Both the position numbers and the translations under genes were made by a program. A stretch of 53,494 nt of DNA from Candidatus Sulfuritelmatomonas gaucii (lineage in GTDB: Bacteria; Acidobacteriota; Terriglobia; Terriglobales; Acidobacteriaceae), in assembly GCA_900290245.1 (NCBI GenBank), contig OKRB01000107.1, positions 1-53,494 on the forward strand, given 5' to 3'. Positions 8,885-17,693 of the stretch are shown in pieces. Under the pieces are notes generated by a model. That model did no database searches and had not been told where the DNA came from. It saw nothing but the letters and a program-made list of their open reading frames with translations. How positions within the stretch are numbered: the first letter of the stretch is position 1; every line of letters begins with the position of its first letter.

Positions 8885-9835
8885 CTAATTTGGCGATGGC
8901 TGCTCGATGTGGTCGATCACCAGAATCCGCACCGGAGCTTTCTTCGGAATCAGCTTAAGCCCCAATTGATCTTTCACCGCCTCAAGAAAGGTCGGCCCCG
9001 CCGAATCCAGTGTCACGGTAGTCCCCGGCGATAGCGAGGCGTTGTAGTTCTCCGGTACAAAATTCAGCACGAAATCGTAGGTACCGGTAAGCCCGGTCTC
9101 ATCCACAACAGGACGGCCCAATCGTCCCGGCCCGGGAAGAGAATCCGCCACTTGTGCCATCGTTGTATTGCGTGAGCCGAGACGAATGCTGTGATTCGAC
9201 GACGACCCCACAGACATCACGTACAAATCGCAGTTCGGCGGAAACACGTCAGCAGTTTTCCCTGGTGCCGGCGGCAACGGCGCATCACAAGGTGGACCCT
9301 GCTCGTGCGGCTCCAGGTTCGGCCCGAGTTTTCCCGGCTTGGCAAGCACCATAGCCAGCACAGGCGTCTCTTGCGTCTCGAAATGTGATGTCAACTTGAA
9401 CCGGTCAGCAAGCAGGCTGCGCACCATGAGCCGCATTTGGTCTTTTGTCGGATTCCCCTCAGCACGCGCATCGATCACAAACTGGTCTGTAGCAACCCAT
9501 TTGGGCAGATGAGCGAGCATGGTATCCATCTGCACGCTGGTGAGCCACAACTTGTAGGCAAACGTGATGTAAACGGCGAGAGGAAAATCAGCATGGAATC
9601 GGCCTCCCGGAGGAATCCGGCCGTTCCCGGTATCAAGCGCGAAATTCGGCGGTGTGAATTGTCCGGGTTCACCCAAATGGATCGATGCCACTTCGAACTC
9701 CATCTTTCCGCCCGCGGCCTTCTCCCAATCGGATTGGTCCGTTGCCGTCTGTGCCAGACCGAGACCCATCGGCACCGCAAGAGCCGCTGCGCTCACCAGC
9801 ACCGAGAAAGTAAAGGCCCAAGATCTGGTTTTCAC
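8885..9835 (-). CDS. TIGR03435-type secreted protein
   Basis: Protein of 316 residues with a signal peptide (1-28) and the [12 protein letters not shown] block near residue 47 that opens TIGR03435 proteins. These form large paralogous families in soil Acidobacteria and have no known function. Further family blocks follow: LLADRFKL, the [13 protein letters not shown] segment, and the C-terminal [26 protein letters not shown]. The start is a GTG at 9835 with AGAGAG upstream. The protein is probably periplasmic or secreted. It supports the assignment of the window to Acidobacteriota. Confidence 0.9.
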   Translation of the reverse strand: MKTRSWAFTFSVLVSAAALAVPMGLGLAQTATDQSDWEKAAGGKMEFEVASIHLGEPGQFTPPNFALDTGNGRIPPGGRFHADFPLAVYITFAYKLWLTSVQMDTMLAHLPKWVATDQFVIDARAEGNPTKDQMRLMVRSLLADRFKLTSHFETQETPVLAMVLAKPGKLGPNLEPHEQGPPCDAPLPPAPGKTADVFPPNCDLYVMSVGSSSNHSIRLGSRNTTMAQVADSLPGPGRLGRPVVDETGLTGTYDFVLNFVPENYNASLSPGTTVTLDSAGPTFLEAVKDQLGLKLIPKKAPVRILVIDHIEQPSPN

Positions 9836-9972
9836 CGAACTCTCTTCCTCAGCGGAAGCTTATGCCCTTCGTGCGTGGATCGCCGCCAATCCGGACATTG
9901 CCCCCGTTTTCGGTTTCTGCCCGGATGGTCGCCGATTGGGAGATTACACCACGGCTGGTTCGCGGGCAGCAA

Positions 9973-9996
9973 AAACGCCGCCCGGAGGCGGCGTTT
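9973..9996 (-). terminator. terminator of the small minus-strand gene at 10018
   Basis: A perfect 10-bp stem (AAACGCCGCC at 9973-9982 with GGCGGCGTTT at 9987-9996) and a 4-base loop. Read on the minus strand it lies 21 bases after the stop at 10018 and ends in a T run. Confidence 0.8.
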
Positions 9997-10017
9997 CTGT
10001 TGATCCTGGCGAAAGTG

Positions 10018-10245
10018 TTACAACGTCGATTCAATCTCAAAACCCCAGGCCTCAAGAAGAGCCTCAGGGATGTATTTGGAATTCTTGTTACGCCGCGCCC
10101 ACTCGCGCAGACGGGTGGAGCGGATGTATTGGTCTGGGGGCAGCTTGAACTCCTTTGTGATTTGCTCAAAAGAGGTGACAGTCGGCACAACAGGGCCAAT
10201 GGGCTCTGGTTTGCCCCAGTTCGGATTTCCACGACGTTTTGCCAT
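10018..10245 (-). CDS. small conserved-looking protein, unknown function
   Basis: Protein of 75 residues starting MAKRRGNPNWGKP and containing a basic segment (STRLREWARRNKNSKYIP), so it may bind nucleic acid. The ATG at 10245 has AAGGA 10 bases upstream; an ATG at 10281 would add 12 residues. Its own terminator at 9973-9996 supports a real gene. I do not recognise the family. Confidence 0.6.
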   Translation of the reverse strand: MAKRRGNPNWGKPEPIGPVVPTVTSFEQITKEFKLPPDQYIRSTRLREWARRNKNSKYIPEALLEAWGFEIESTL

Positions 10246-10539
10246 TGATTTTTGGTCCTTGAAAAGGAGGATTTGGTTCATCCTCGGACGGGGCTGGGGG
10301 TGCTTAGAAGACCCGAGGAACTACGATTCTTATTTTAAGGATATTTTCTTCAAAAATCAATAGCAAAACGGCAATTGTAAGCGTTTCCGGGCAGACCGGT
10401 CCCTGACACCTTTTCCGCCCGTATTTGATTGACTCCAAACAAATTAACGAGATTGACTGTTGCACATGTCAAGGCCGAACCGACTGACTCGCGACGACGA
10501 ATCTGGCCGCGCACCGGGCAATGGTGGCACGATATCGTT

Positions 10540-11136
10540 ATGACAACATTTTGGCCGGCGCTTTTAGCAGGCTTGATGCTGGGGGGCGCAGTGGTTCCGT
10601 GCCATGGAGTTGAACTTACCGTGAGCCTGAAAGCTCTGGAGCAGACCCTGAAACAGCAGCTCTTCAGTGGCCCAGACGGCCGCTATTACTTGAAGGGGAA
10701 CTCGCAATCCGGGTGTTTCATCTCCACTGAAGATCCCCATCTGAGTTTTGAGCAGGACCGGATTGTGGTCCGCGTGAAGACGCGAGCCCGGCTGGGAAAG
10801 ATGGTCGGCGGCTCGTGCCTCGGCGTCACATTGACGCTGCCCGCCGAAGTGTCGCTGGCGCCCGAGGCAGAAGGCGAAACCATCGGCTTCAAAGATGCGC
10901 GTCTCAAAAGAATTTCAGACCGGAAAGAGATCAATTTTGTGCTGGCTCCGTTCTTGCGCGGCCAGGTACCGCGAAGCATGACGGTGAACGCAGCAGATTT
11001 GCTGCGCAAAGCGCTGGCCGGATCAACAGCTACTTCAGGGTACAAAGTAAATCTGGATCGGTTGAGAATTCAGTCGATCCAGATTGTAGGCGACAAACTC
11101 GTTCTCGACGCGGACGGGGATTTGAGCGTGGAGTGA
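10540..11136 (+). CDS. secreted protein of unknown function, lipid-binding-like fold possible
   Basis: Protein of 198 residues with a signal peptide (1-23, ending PCHG). The mature protein has amphipathic beta patterns and a hydrophobic repeat layout (LTVSLKALEQTLKQQL, then RIVVRVKTRARLG) that faintly recalls DUF1439/YceB-like or BPI-like periplasmic proteins. That likeness is weak. Two cysteines (GCFIS and SCLGV) may pair. The ATG at 10540 is chosen because it begins the signal peptide; the in-frame ATG at 10429 would put 37 charged residues before it. The 294 bases from 10246 to 10539 hold no other recognisable feature. Confidence 0.65.
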   Translation: MTTFWPALLAGLMLGGAVVPCHGVELTVSLKALEQTLKQQLFSGPDGRYYLKGNSQSGCFISTEDPHLSFEQDRIVVRVKTRARLGKMVGGSCLGVTLTLPAEVSLAPEAEGETIGFKDARLKRISDRKEINFVLAPFLRGQVPRSMTVNAADLLRKALAGSTATSGYKVNLDRLRIQSIQIVGDKLVLDADGDLSVE

Positions 11137-11232
11137 CAAAGTCAGGGAACGAGCGAACAAGGGAGCAACGCAGCCGCGGCGACTCGCCCAGATTGACAAC
11201 TTCGGACAACGAAGCGGATGGGAGTTTTCCGG

Positions 11233-11243
11233 AGGTCAGACCA
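11233..11243. promoter_or_regulatory. candidate GntR operator upstream of gnd
   Basis: AGGTCAGACCA, a near-palindrome TGGTCTGACCT on the other strand, lies 58 bases before the gnd ATG. A -10-like TACAAT follows at 11250-11255, so a bound repressor would cover the promoter spacer. The same 9-base core (GGTCWGACC) recurs at 17616, 25645, 30003 and 31263. Confidence 0.6.
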
Positions 11244-11301
11244 CTGAAGTACAATTACACAAAGCTACAATTTTCATTGACGATCATTTCGCGGAGAACC
11301 T

Positions 11302-12762
11302 ATGCCAGATCCATCATGTGATATCGGCCTCATTGGCCTTGCAGTCATGGGACAAAATCTTGTCCTTAACATGAACGACCACGGCTTTAAAGTGGCCGTA
11401 TTCAACCGCACCGTTTCCAAGGTCGATGACTTCATTGCCAACGAAGCCAAGGGCACGCAGGTGGTGGGAGCACACTCCATTGAGGAGCTGACCAGCCTGC
11501 TGAAGCGCCCTCGCCGCGTGATGTTCATGGTGAAGGCGGGCGACACCGTCGACCAGATGATCGACCAGGTCGTGCCGCATCTTGAAGCGGGCGACATCCT
11601 CATCGACGGCGGCAACTCGCTCTACAGCGATTCGACCCGCCGCACCAAGGCGCTGGCCGACAAAGGAATTCTGTTTATCGGCACAGGCGTTTCAGGCGGC
11701 GAAGAAGGCGCGCGGCACGGCCCGTCGATCATGCCGGGCGGCAACCCAGCTGCGTGGCCGCACGTGAAGCCGATCTTCCAGGCCATCGCGGCCAAGGTGG
11801 AAGATGGAACCCCGTGCTGCGACTGGGTAGGCGAAGACGGCGCCGGCCACTTTGTGAAGATGGTGCACAACGGCATTGAGTACGGCGACATCCAGTTGAT
11901 CTGCGAGGCCTACGACCTGCTCAAACATGGCCTAGGCCTCTCGGCAGACGAGTTGCACACCGTGTTTGCCGACTGGAACAAGGGTGAGCTCGACAGCTAC
12001 CTTATCGAGATCTCGAGCCTGATTTTCGCCAAGAAAGACGAGGACGGCACGCCGCTGGTCGACAAGATTCTGGACACGGCCGGACAGAAGGGCACCGGCA
12101 AGTGGACGGTGATCAGCTCGCTCGACACCGGCCAGCCGTTGACGCTGATCGGCGAATCGGTCTTCTCGCGGTGCCTGTCCGCGCTCAAGGATGAACGCGT
12201 GGAAGCCTCGAAGGTTCTGCGCGGGCCCAAGTCGGCGCTGAAGGTTGGCGATCGGACGAAGTTCATCGAAGACGTGCGCAGGGCGCTCTTCAGCTCGAAA
12301 ATCATCAGCTATGCGCAGGGTTATATGCTGTTGCGGGCCGCCGCCAAAGAGTTCGGCTGGAACCTGAACATGGGCGGCATCGCGTTGATGTGGCGCGGCG
12401 GATGCATCATTCGCAGCCAGTTCCTGGGCAAAATCAAGGACGCGTTCAAGAAGAATGCGAAACTCGACAATCTGCTGCTCGACAAGTACTTCTCCCGGCT
12501 GGTGAACAAGTACCAGGCATCGTGGCGCAAGGCTCTGACACACGCCATCAAGCTGGGTGTGCCGACGCCTGCATTTGCCACGGCCCTCGCGTTCTTCGAC
12601 GGCTATCGCGCGGAGCGGCTGCCTGCCAACCTGCTGCAGGCGCAGCGCGACTTCTTCGGTGCGCACACCTACGAACGCGTCGACAAGCCGCGCGGCGAGT
12701 TCTTCCATACCAATTGGACAGGACACGGCGGACGGGTTGCATCGGGGACGTATAACGTGTGA
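11302..12762 (+). CDS. gnd: 6-phosphogluconate dehydrogenase (decarboxylating)
   Basis: Protein of 486 residues, the usual length of the long (dimeric) form. The N-terminal Rossmann motif reads GLAVMGQN, followed by VFNRT as expected for NADP binding. The substrate and catalytic block HFVKMVHNGIEYGD contains the catalytic Lys, and the C-terminal NWTGHGG tail is conserved. It converts 6-phosphogluconate and NADP to ribulose 5-phosphate, CO2 and NADPH in the cytoplasm. GGAG lies before the ATG at 11302. The candidate operator at 11233-11243 links it with pectin and galacturonate genes, which is unusual for a pentose-phosphate enzyme. Confidence 0.96.
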   Translation: MPDPSCDIGLIGLAVMGQNLVLNMNDHGFKVAVFNRTVSKVDDFIANEAKGTQVVGAHSIEELTSLLKRPRRVMFMVKAGDTVDQMIDQVVPHLEAGDILIDGGNSLYSDSTRRTKALADKGILFIGTGVSGGEEGARHGPSIMPGGNPAAWPHVKPIFQAIAAKVEDGTPCCDWVGEDGAGHFVKMVHNGIEYGDIQLICEAYDLLKHGLGLSADELHTVFADWNKGELDSYLIEISSLIFAKKDEDGTPLVDKILDTAGQKGTGKWTVISSLDTGQPLTLIGESVFSRCLSALKDERVEASKVLRGPKSALKVGDRTKFIEDVRRALFSSKIISYAQGYMLLRAAAKEFGWNLNMGGIALMWRGGCIIRSQFLGKIKDAFKKNAKLDNLLLDKYFSRLVNKYQASWRKALTHAIKLGVPTPAFATALAFFDGYRAERLPANLLQAQRDFFGAHTYERVDKPRGEFFHTNWTGHGGRVASGTYNV

Positions 12763-12791
12763 AGGCAGGGATCAGGGATCAGAAAACGACG

Positions 12792-12825
12792 GGCGGCGAA
12801 TTCCGTTGCGGGATTCGCCGCCTTT
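12792..12825. terminator. terminator between gnd and the NmrA-like gene
   Basis: GGCGGCGAAT (12792-12801) pairs perfectly with ATTCGCCGCC (12813-12822) and is followed by TTT, ending gnd transcription. It may also serve the convergent gene whose stop is at 12854. A GGGATCAG direct repeat lies at 12768-12782. Confidence 0.8.
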
Positions 12826-12853
12826 GTCTATCCGGCCCGCGCGCGGCGGCCAG

Positions 12854-13795
12854 TTAAAGCGGGATCTTCGATTTGTATTTGCCGATCCACTCATCGAAGG
12901 TGAGCAGCGACGGATCGAGCATGCTTGCCACATCAGCGCTGCGCGCGCCGACGACTTCCTTTTCGAAGTCGCGATAGACCTGAAACATGTTGCCCAGCTC
13001 GTCGGCGCCGGGAAAGCCGAATCCGCGATATGCGTCTGGCTCAACCGCTACATACTTGACGTTGATGCCGAGAGCCTTGGAGAGCATGGCAGCCATTCGC
13101 GACAGGGGCAGAGATTCTCCCACGACGCCGACGGTTTTGCCGATGTACTTCGGCCCGGCTTTGAAGATGCCGTAAGCGATCCTGCCAATGTCTTCGGCGG
13201 CAATGCCCGCCAGCCGCTTGTCACCCATGGGAAATACCCAGCTATAGCTGCCGTCCTCGGACTTCTTGGGGCCGAGGCCAAAGGCGTATAAGTTGTCCCA
13301 GTAAAACGACGTGACGAGATAGGTGACCGGCAGCCCCGCGAAGAATGCGTCCGCTTCCGCCTTGGCGTCGAAGTGCGGCACGCGATACTTCCCCTGCAGA
13401 AAAGGCATGCGCTTGTCGCCGGGCGCCATGAGCTTGCGCGTGTCCTCAAGCGTGGACCAGATGACGTGCTTGACGCCTGCATTTCTGGCCGCATCCGCCA
13501 TGTTCTTTGCTTGAGCCTTTTCTTTCTCGGCCGAGAAGTGTTCCCAGAAATTCGTCACGCAAAAAGCCCCGTACGCACCGGCAAAAGCCTTTTCGAGACT
13601 GGCGACATCATCGAGATCTGCTTTGACGACTTCGGCACTCTCTGCCTTGAGAGCCTGCGCTTTTTCGCTGTCCGGTTTGCGCGTGACCGCGCGGCATGCA
13701 AAGCCACCGTCCGGTTCCGAGAGAATGGCGCGCGCCAAACCACCACCCTGAGCGCCCGTCGCGCCTATTACCGCAATCACTTTTTTCTCTGCCAT
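12854..13795 (-). CDS. NmrA-like NAD(P)-binding protein
   Basis: Protein of 313 residues. It opens with the Rossmann motif IGATGAQGG (9-17) and continues with TRKPDS and ADLDD, as in NmrA/HSCARG-type atypical short-chain dehydrogenases, which bind NADP and often sense redox state or act as quinone or isoflavone-type reductases. The motif HVIWSTLEDTRK is typical of the NmrA group. It lacks the full Tyr-x-x-x-Lys pair of classical SDRs. It is a single gene facing gnd, with no partner that reveals its role. Confidence 0.85.
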   Translation of the reverse strand: MAEKKVIAVIGATGAQGGGLARAILSEPDGGFACRAVTRKPDSEKAQALKAESAEVVKADLDDVASLEKAFAGAYGAFCVTNFWEHFSAEKEKAQAKNMADAARNAGVKHVIWSTLEDTRKLMAPGDKRMPFLQGKYRVPHFDAKAEADAFFAGLPVTYLVTSFYWDNLYAFGLGPKKSEDGSYSWVFPMGDKRLAGIAAEDIGRIAYGIFKAGPKYIGKTVGVVGESLPLSRMAAMLSKALGINVKYVAVEPDAYRGFGFPGADELGNMFQVYRDFEKEVVGARSADVASMLDPSLLTFDEWIGKYKSKIPL

Positions 13796-14055
13796 GGTGT
13801 GAACCTCCGGTTGGTCGGTTTTTCATCAAGAGTTGGAAATAGGTCCGCGAATATTTATGCAGGCTGAAGGAGTGCCTGCATTGCAGAGTGTAATGCGGGA
13901 GGGGCAGAAGAATCTATTGCAATTCGGTGCGAACGGACGAGGGAAGATGTGGTTACTCGTGGTAGGTTACTCGGGCAACTGCGTCAGGAGATCCTTGACC
14001 GCGCCGCCTTCCTCTACGTGTTCACCTTCATTGCCGAGGCATAGATTCGTCCGAT

Positions 14056-14886
14056 TTATCGCAGGCTCTCGACAGGCGCAGGATCCATGTCGGCGTAGTC
14101 CTGATTCTCGCCACCCATGCCCCAGCAGAAGCTGTACGCGCGCGTGCCCACGCCGGCGTGAATTGACCAGCCGGGCGAGACGACAACGCCCTTGTCGCTC
14201 ATGACGATGTGGCGGGTCTCCGCGGGCGGTCCCATGAAGTGCATCACGCGCGCTTCCGGGGCGACATTGAAATACATGTAAATTTCGCTGCGGCGCATGT
14301 GCGTGTGCGGCGGCATGGTGTTCCAATTGCTTCCCGTGGCGAGATGCGTGACGCCCATGACGAGTTGGCAACTGCGCGCACCCTGAAGATGGATGTATTT
14401 GCAGATCGTCCGCTTGTTGCAGGTCTCCAGGCTGCCAAGTTCCGTGGGACTGGCTTCTTCTTTGCGCACCAGTGCGACCGGATAGACGGCGTGAGCCGGA
14501 TAGCTGAGGAGGTAATAAACCGCGGGCGCAGATTTGCTCTTTGAAGCGAACGTTACGTCCTTGTTGCCGCGCCCGATGTAGAGCACGTCAAGATTGTTGA
14601 GCTCGTAGCTCTTGCCTTCGACAGTAATGGCGCCGGCACCGCCGATATTCAGCGCGCCCAGCTCGCGGCGCTCCGTGCAGTACGTTGCGCGCAGGTCGGG
14701 ATCAGCGGACAGCGCGAGGGGCGAGTCGGTGGGCGCGGCGAAGCCGACCACGGAGCGATCGAGATCGACGTAATTCAGTTGGAGCTTCCCAGGCTCGTAG
14801 AGCGAATCGAGCAAAAAAGTTTCGCGCAGCTCATCTGTGGTCATACGCGGATAGCGCACGGGGTCGGCCATCAATATGGTCTTCAT
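14056..14886 (-). CDS. kduI: 5-dehydro-4-deoxy-D-glucuronate isomerase
   Basis: Protein of 276 residues, full length for KduI. The cupin metal ligands are all present: His194 and His196 in PPHTHMRRSEIY, Glu201, and His243 in GWSIHAG. The N-terminal MTTDELRETFLL block also matches. It converts 5-keto-4-deoxyuronate, released from unsaturated galacturonides, to 3-deoxy-D-glycero-2,5-hexodiulosonate in the cytoplasm. A good AGGAG lies 5 bases before the ATG. A half operator TGGTCAG is at 14941-14947. No recognised kduD lies beside it; the SDR at 35507 is a candidate. The 260 bases before 14056 have no clear gene. Confidence 0.95.
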   Translation of the reverse strand: MKTILMADPVRYPRMTTDELRETFLLDSLYEPGKLQLNYVDLDRSVVGFAAPTDSPLALSADPDLRATYCTERRELGALNIGGAGAITVEGKSYELNNLDVLYIGRGNKDVTFASKSKSAPAVYYLLSYPAHAVYPVALVRKEEASPTELGSLETCNKRTICKYIHLQGARSCQLVMGVTHLATGSNWNTMPPHTHMRRSEIYMYFNVAPEARVMHFMGPPAETRHIVMSDKGVVVSPGWSIHAGVGTRAYSFCWGMGGENQDYADMDPAPVESLR

Positions 14887-15057
14887 TGCTTCTCCTAAAA
14901 GCAGCTTTCAGCCTTTAGCTGTCAGCTTTCGCCTGTTCATTGGTCAGCGTTGCGCCGTTTCCATAAAGCTTCGGAACCGGCGCTGGCGCATGCGACGTCA
15001 ACCACTACGAATTCATCGCAATCACAACTCAATTTTACTGCTCGCCGCCACGCGAAC

Positions 15058-17436
15058 TTATTGCGCTGGCGGCGTGGGCAGTTTCGTCGGGTCCCAGTTG
15101 TCAGTGCCGCGTAGGAAGGTTTTCGGTTCATATTGCGCGGCCTGCTCGGGCGTAAGAAAGTGAGTATGCGGATCGCGCGCGTCATGATGCGCGCCGGGAC
15201 CGGTGGAGTCGAACTCAGCGTAGTTCGCAGTGTCGAGGGAATGGGTCTGGCCGGGATGCCACTCGTGCCAGCCAGCGGGGTCGATCTTGTCGCCCATCTC
15301 CGTGTGCATGAAGATGACGGTCGCATAGGGACGCCATGGCCTGCCCAGATAAACGGGCCCCGTGACGCCTGGGTCGGCAGTAATCTTGCAGTGGTCGAAG
15401 ACGAAGCCAGAGTCTTCCGCCGGATAATGCTTCGCTTGCGCGGTGATATACCCACCACCGTGCGGCGTCGAGTGCAGTTCGCAGTTCTCGAAGACGGCCT
15501 TGCTGTCGCCGAAAATGAAATCGACGTTGCCCTCAACATAGCAGTCGGAAAAATACTGCCGCGTGGGAACACAGTCCTGACGGTCGGATCCGCAGCGCGT
15601 GCCGAGATAAACCGTATCCTGATTGCCAAGCAGGCGCACGTTGTGAAAGATGACGCGGTCCCCGGTGACGAGCAGCGCCAGAGCCTGCGAGCCTTGCGGG
15701 GTCTGCTCGTGGGTGTGATTGAAATCGTTCTGGAATGTGATGTTTTCGGCGAAGAAGTTGTCGCCAGTGACATTGACCGTGGCCGAATGCAGTGTGCCGC
15801 CGTTCTGGCCTGCGCTGCGATCGTCCACGACAATGGTTTTGCTCGCGTCTGGATTGGCGCTGCGAATGGTGATGTCGGGCTTGTCGACGGTGAGAATTTC
15901 GCGATAGACGCCGGGCGAAACGGACAGCACCGCGCCGCCGGTTTTGGGAGCCATGTCGAGCGCGCGCTGGATGGAGTAGTAGTCGCCAGTGCCATCGGCG
16001 GCGACGTAAAAAGTCTTATCTTCAGGCGGAATTTTTCCGGCCATCTCCGGCGCGGTTTTATCTTCAGGAAACGGAACGAACCGGGCATCGCACGCGAGCG
16101 GCTGGCCGGGCGCCGATTCGGAATTCGCCGCGGGCGCCCGCGTGATGGTCACGTCGTCGCCCTTGGGCTCAAGATTGCCCGCGTGCGGGCCGACAGTGAT
16201 ATCGGCGTCCTGGTCGTAGAAGAGCGACTCTTTCTGTTCGTCGGCAAAAACGTTGTCGAGCCTGATCTGGAGTTTGTGGCCGGGATCGGCGTCGAGGCCG
16301 TAAAAGGTGTAGGCGCCGGGCGTGAGAATGTGGACGTTTTCAAGCGTGATGTCCTGATAGATGGGCAACCGGTCCCCGGTGAAGGTGGTGTAGTGCGGGG
16401 TGAATACAAGTGGGTTGGGAACGTTGCGGATGCAGACGTTGCGATAGACAACCTGATGAACCAGGCCGCCGCGGCTGCGGTCGGACTTGATGCGGAGGCC
16501 GTTGTCCGCGCCGTCGATGGTGAGGTCATCAACGAAAAGATGATCGACTCCGCCGAAGGTGCCGCTGCCGATGGACATGCCGTGGCCGGTGTAAAAGTGG
16601 TTGTGAATGACCGACATGTTCGAGACGGCGCCGGCGCCGCTCGGCTTGAGGCAGACGTCGTCGTCGCCGGTATGGATATAGCTGTAAGCGATGGTGATGT
16701 TGCGGGAGGAGCCTGGATCAATGCCGTCGGTGTTGCGCGCGGTCTTCGGCGTCATGATCTTCACGCCCCACGCGGTGAAGCCGTCCGTCTGGTTCACTGA
16801 GACATGGAAGCCGGGCGAGTTGCGCAGCGTGATCTGGTACAAGGTGAAGTTTTCGGCATGGCGGATGGCGATCATCGAAGGCACGCTCTGCTGCTCATCT
16901 TTGACTTTCGCTTCGTGCGCGAGATCCCACCAGGTAGCATCTTGACCGAGAATGGTTGCGCCGCCGCGCGCGTCAATCGAGCCTTCTCCCATGATGCCGG
17001 CGTTCTTGATGTCGTCGCCGCTGATGAGCGGCTTGCAGCCGTGTCCGCGGCGCGAAACGATGCCGCATCCACCGGGCGTGAGATCGTACACACGGGGATC
17101 GCGCGAAGCGACGAGCGCCGTGTTCTTGTCCACAACCAGAGTGACGCCGTCGCGCAGGGTCAGCGGACCGGTGAGCAGGACGTTCTTTTTGCCGTGGGCA
17201 CGCAGAACGACCGCCTGGCCCGATGAGCAGTGATCGAGCGCATCCTGGATGCGAGCCGTGGACTGCTTTTTTTCGTCGGCATCGGAGATGACCCCGTTAT
17301 GGGCGGCAATGTCAGCCTGGAGAGTGACGCATGCAGGCGGAATCTTGGGTTCGATAACGGTGCGCGTGTCCTGAGCCATGAGCGGCAAGCCGACGAAAAG
17401 CGAAATCGAAAGCGAACCGAGCGAGCGCGAGAGCAT
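15058..17436 (-). CDS. secreted polygalacturonase (GH28) - pectin methylesterase (CE8) fusion
   Basis: Protein of 792 residues with a signal peptide (1-21). Residues about 30-440 are GH28: NTDGID (235-240), GDDD (257-260), GHG (284-286) and RIK (315-317), the whole catalytic set. After a short linker, residues about 475-790 are CE8: GNQD with acid/base Asp607, GNVDFIFG with nucleophile Asp639, and LGRPW with Arg699 and Trp701. One chain could thus demethylate homogalacturonan and cut it. The ATG at 17436 is chosen because GGAG lies 6 bases upstream; an ATG at 17448 would place that site inside the gene. It shares a divergent promoter region with the esterase at 17694. Confidence 0.93.
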   Translation of the reverse strand: MLSRSLGSLSISLFVGLPLMAQDTRTVIEPKIPPACVTLQADIAAHNGVISDADEKKQSTARIQDALDHCSSGQAVVLRAHGKKNVLLTGPLTLRDGVTLVVDKNTALVASRDPRVYDLTPGGCGIVSRRGHGCKPLISGDDIKNAGIMGEGSIDARGGATILGQDATWWDLAHEAKVKDEQQSVPSMIAIRHAENFTLYQITLRNSPGFHVSVNQTDGFTAWGVKIMTPKTARNTDGIDPGSSRNITIAYSYIHTGDDDVCLKPSGAGAVSNMSVIHNHFYTGHGMSIGSGTFGGVDHLFVDDLTIDGADNGLRIKSDRSRGGLVHQVVYRNVCIRNVPNPLVFTPHYTTFTGDRLPIYQDITLENVHILTPGAYTFYGLDADPGHKLQIRLDNVFADEQKESLFYDQDADITVGPHAGNLEPKGDDVTITRAPAANSESAPGQPLACDARFVPFPEDKTAPEMAGKIPPEDKTFYVAADGTGDYYSIQRALDMAPKTGGAVLSVSPGVYREILTVDKPDITIRSANPDASKTIVVDDRSAGQNGGTLHSATVNVTGDNFFAENITFQNDFNHTHEQTPQGSQALALLVTGDRVIFHNVRLLGNQDTVYLGTRCGSDRQDCVPTRQYFSDCYVEGNVDFIFGDSKAVFENCELHSTPHGGGYITAQAKHYPAEDSGFVFDHCKITADPGVTGPVYLGRPWRPYATVIFMHTEMGDKIDPAGWHEWHPGQTHSLDTANYAEFDSTGPGAHHDARDPHTHFLTPEQAAQYEPKTFLRGTDNWDPTKLPTPPAQ

Positions 17437-17503
17437 GAGAATCTCCATTTGGCATGGCTGGCCAGGACGAATGCGCAGCCTGGTGCGGCAAACGCATCCG
17501 AAG

Positions 17504-17514
17504 TGGACTGACCA
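17504..17514. promoter_or_regulatory. candidate GntR operator variant before the GH28-CE8 gene
   Basis: TGGACTGACCA sits inside AGTGG-ACTGA-CCACT, whose outer arms are perfectly inverted. It differs by one base from TGGTCTGACCA and lies 67 bases before the GH28-CE8 start on the minus strand. Confidence 0.5.
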
Positions 17515-17614
17515 CTAGCCCATCCACTGTAACGGAGTGTAGTACTGACAAGTCAAGCGAATTCAGGCGCGAAGTAGTGCGATTGCGCCGGCAGCTGTGC
17601 AACCAAACAATTGC

Positions 17615-17625
17615 TGGTCAGACCT
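17615..17625. promoter_or_regulatory. candidate GntR operator before the tandem esterase gene
   Basis: TGGTCAGACCT, exact GGTCWGACC core, lies 68 bases before the ATG at 17694. With the site at 17504 it gives each of the two divergent pectin genes its own copy. Confidence 0.6.
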
Positions 17626-17693
17626 TGGGCGCGATAGAATCGGGCACGGCCTGTCTGGCGAACACTCCACTGGGCGCACATCGGAGCCGCGTG

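Noticed and set aside
13967..14055. Possible gene fragment after the kduI stop
   Set aside because: Short frame without family likeness or ribosome site.
14941..14947. TGGTCAG before kduI as an operator
   Set aside because: Only a half site; kept as a note in the kduI entry but not counted.
15133..16800. Long open frame (about 555 codons) on the plus strand opposite the GH28-CE8 gene
   Set aside because: No ribosome site or domain; the reverse strand has complete catalytic motifs, and GC-rich codon use makes such antisense frames common.
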